Below are positions 34,679-35,863 of a DNA stretch of 35,863 bases, piece after piece. The notes beneath the pieces are model-generated. The model was given only the letters and a program-made list of their open reading frames with translations. It had not been told where the DNA came from and made no database searches. The stretch is from assembly GCA_003566995.1 (NCBI GenBank), contig PXBG01000083.1:1-35863 (forward strand), written 5' to 3'. The translations under genes and the position numbers were made by a program. Each line of letters begins with the position of its first letter. Positions within the stretch are counted from its first letter, which is position 1. This DNA is from Syntrophobacteraceae bacterium. GTDB lineage: Bacteria; Desulfobacterota; Syntrophobacteria; Syntrophobacterales; Syntrophobacteraceae.

Positions 34679-35863
34679 ATGGCTAAGAAGAAGTTTGAGC
34701 GGACGAAGCCGCACGTGAACGTGGGCACAATCGGCCACATCGACCATGGCAAGACGACGTTGACGGCGGCCATCACCAAGAACCTGGCCAAACGGGGTTC
34801 GGCGAGCTACATTCCCTTTGACCAGATCGACAAGGCTCCCGAAGAGCGCGATCGCGGCATCACCATCGCCACGGCTCACGTGGAGTACGAAACGGCCCAG
34901 CGCCACTACGCCCACGTGGACTGCCCCGGGCACGCCGACTACATCAAAAACATGATCACGGGCGCCGCCCAAATGGATGGCGCCATTCTCGTTGTGGCAG
35001 CCAACGACGGCCCCATGCCCCAGACCCGGGAGCACATTCTCCTCTCCCGCCAGGTGGGCGTTCCTTACATCGTGGTCTTCCTCAACAAGGTGGACATGGT
35101 GGACGACCCGGAACTCATCGAACTGGTGGAACTGGAGCTTCGTGAACTCCTCAGCAAATACGGCTTCCCCGGCGACGACATTCCCATCGTTCAAGGCTCG
35201 GCACTCAAGGCACTGGAAACGGACGATCCCGATTCCCCCGACGCCAAGTGCATCATGGACCTCATGGAAGCCATCGACGCCTATGTTCCCGACCCTGTCC
35301 GGGCTGTGGACAAGCCTTTCCTCATGCCCATCGAAGACGTTTTCTCCATCAGCGGCCGTGGCACCGTGGTGACCGGACGGGTGGAGCGCGGCGTCATCAA
35401 GGTGGGTGAAGACGTGGAAATCGTCGGTTTCAAGCCCACGTTCAAAACGGTGTGCACGGGCGTGGAAATGTTTCGCAAAACTCTCGACATGGGACAGGCC
35501 GGTGACAATGTGGGCATCCTCATCCGCGGCATCAAGCGTGATGAAGTGGAACGCGGCCAGGTCGTTGCCAAACCGGGCAGCATCAAGCCCCACACCAAAT
35601 TCAAGGCTGAAGTCTATGTGCTCAAAAAAGAGGAAGGCGGCCGCCACACCCCCTTCTTTCCCGGCTACAGGCCTCAGTTTTACTTTCGAACCACCGACGT
35701 CACGGGAATCCTCACCCTTCCCGAAGGCGTTGAGATGGTCATGCCCGGTGACAACATCAGCTGCGAAGTCGCACTCATCACCCCCGTGGCCATGGAAGAA
35801 GGTCTGCGCTTCGCCATTCGCGAAGGCGGACGCACCGTCGGTGCAGGCGTACTCACCGGCATC
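34679..35863 (+). CDS. tuf: Elongation factor Tu, 3' end outside window
   Basis: 395 codons are visible and the frame is open to the right edge, so only the last few residues are missing. EF-Tu carries aminoacyl-tRNA to the ribosome with GTP. Motifs: G1 GHIDHGKT (residues 19-26), G2 with RGITI, G3 DCPGHADY (about 81-88), G4 NKVD (about 136-139) and GSALKAL. Domain 2 has [13 protein letters not shown], domain 3 has FRTTDVTG and MVMPGDN. The ATG follows GGAGGAGG with ordinary spacing. The tRNA-Tyr, tRNA-Thr, tuf order matches the well-known tRNA-tufB cluster of E. coli, where a tRNA-Gly lies between Tyr and Thr; no tRNA-Gly is seen here. Confidence 0.98.
   Translation, partial: MAKKKFERTKPHVNVGTIGHIDHGKTTLTAAITKNLAKRGSASYIPFDQIDKAPEERDRGITIATAHVEYETAQRHYAHVDCPGHADYIKNMITGAAQMDGAILVVAANDGPMPQTREHILLSRQVGVPYIVVFLNKVDMVDDPELIELVELELRELLSKYGFPGDDIPIVQGSALKALETDDPDSPDAKCIMDLMEAIDAYVPDPVRAVDKPFLMPIEDVFSISGRGTVVTGRVERGVIKVGEDVEIVGFKPTFKTVCTGVEMFRKTLDMGQAGDNVGILIRGIKRDEVERGQVVAKPGSIKPHTKFKAEVYVLKKEEGGRHTPFFPGYRPQFYFRTTDVTGILTLPEGVEMVMPGDNISCEVALITPVAMEEGLRFAIREGGRTVGAGVLTGI

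Noticed and set aside
34649-35647. Long minus-strand open frame opposite tuf
   Set aside because: Antisense to EF-Tu; high-bias codon use in tuf commonly opens the reverse frame.

Overview
The window looks like ordinary chromosome of a Gram-negative, moderately GC-rich bacterium, most likely a deltaproteobacterium in the Syntrophobacter/Desulfobacterota area. This is inferred from gene content: carboxynorspermidine-type polyamine synthesis, a CoA-transferase/GNAT fusion, an isovaleryl-CoA-dehydrogenase-type enzyme, a ParB-like/SPL-like radical-SAM pair and bacterial minCDE. No rRNA is present to settle it. I see no phage, insertion sequence, CRISPR array or integrated element. Most genes are housekeeping, with several uncharacterised ones between them.

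Layout. 1-3.9 kb: a partial unknown gene (minus strand, cut by the window edge) diverges from a roughly 1000-residue protein with a PHP-like soluble half and a membrane-spanning half. 3.9-6.3 kb: a minus-strand polyamine operon (carboxynorspermidine synthase, then nspC) behind a near-consensus promoter. 6.7-9.0 kb: a plus-strand run of a small helical protein, an FRG-domain protein, a CMP/guanine-deaminase-fold enzyme and ArfB. 9.0-10.8 kb: a minus-strand KamA-family radical SAM enzyme, a YhbY RNA-binding protein and a small lipoprotein. 11.1 kb: tRNA-Phe with promoter and terminator. 11.3-12.3 kb: an atypical GreA-like factor and a Nudix hydrolase. 12.3-12.9 kb: no gene seen. 12.9-15.1 kb: a minC-minD-minE cluster ending in a frameshifted MoaD/ThiS-like gene. 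15.3-17.8 kb: a HAD phosphatase and the CoA-transferase/GNAT fusion. 18.3-21.8 kb: purA and proS, divergent. 22.0-24.8 kb: a ComEA-like secreted HhH protein, tilS, and a four-helix membrane protein. 25.2-28.3 kb: purC, a ParB-like protein and an SPL-like radical SAM protein, tightly packed. 28.6-29.8 kb: an acyl-CoA dehydrogenase. 30.1-31.6 kb: a membrane protein and a DUF721/DciA-like protein. 31.7-33.6 kb: uvrC. 33.8-35.9 kb: tRNA-Pro, tRNA-Tyr, tRNA-Thr and tuf, the last missing only its final codons at the window edge.

The parts most worth a second look are the PHP-like/membrane protein, the ParB-like/SPL-like pair behind purC, the GreA-like factor that has lost the catalytic aspartate, the frameshifted sulfur-carrier gene attached to the Min operon, the CoA-transferase/GNAT fusion, and several unexplained inverted or direct repeats placed in or beside promoters. 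No single locus here can be proved to be a new system from sequence reading alone.
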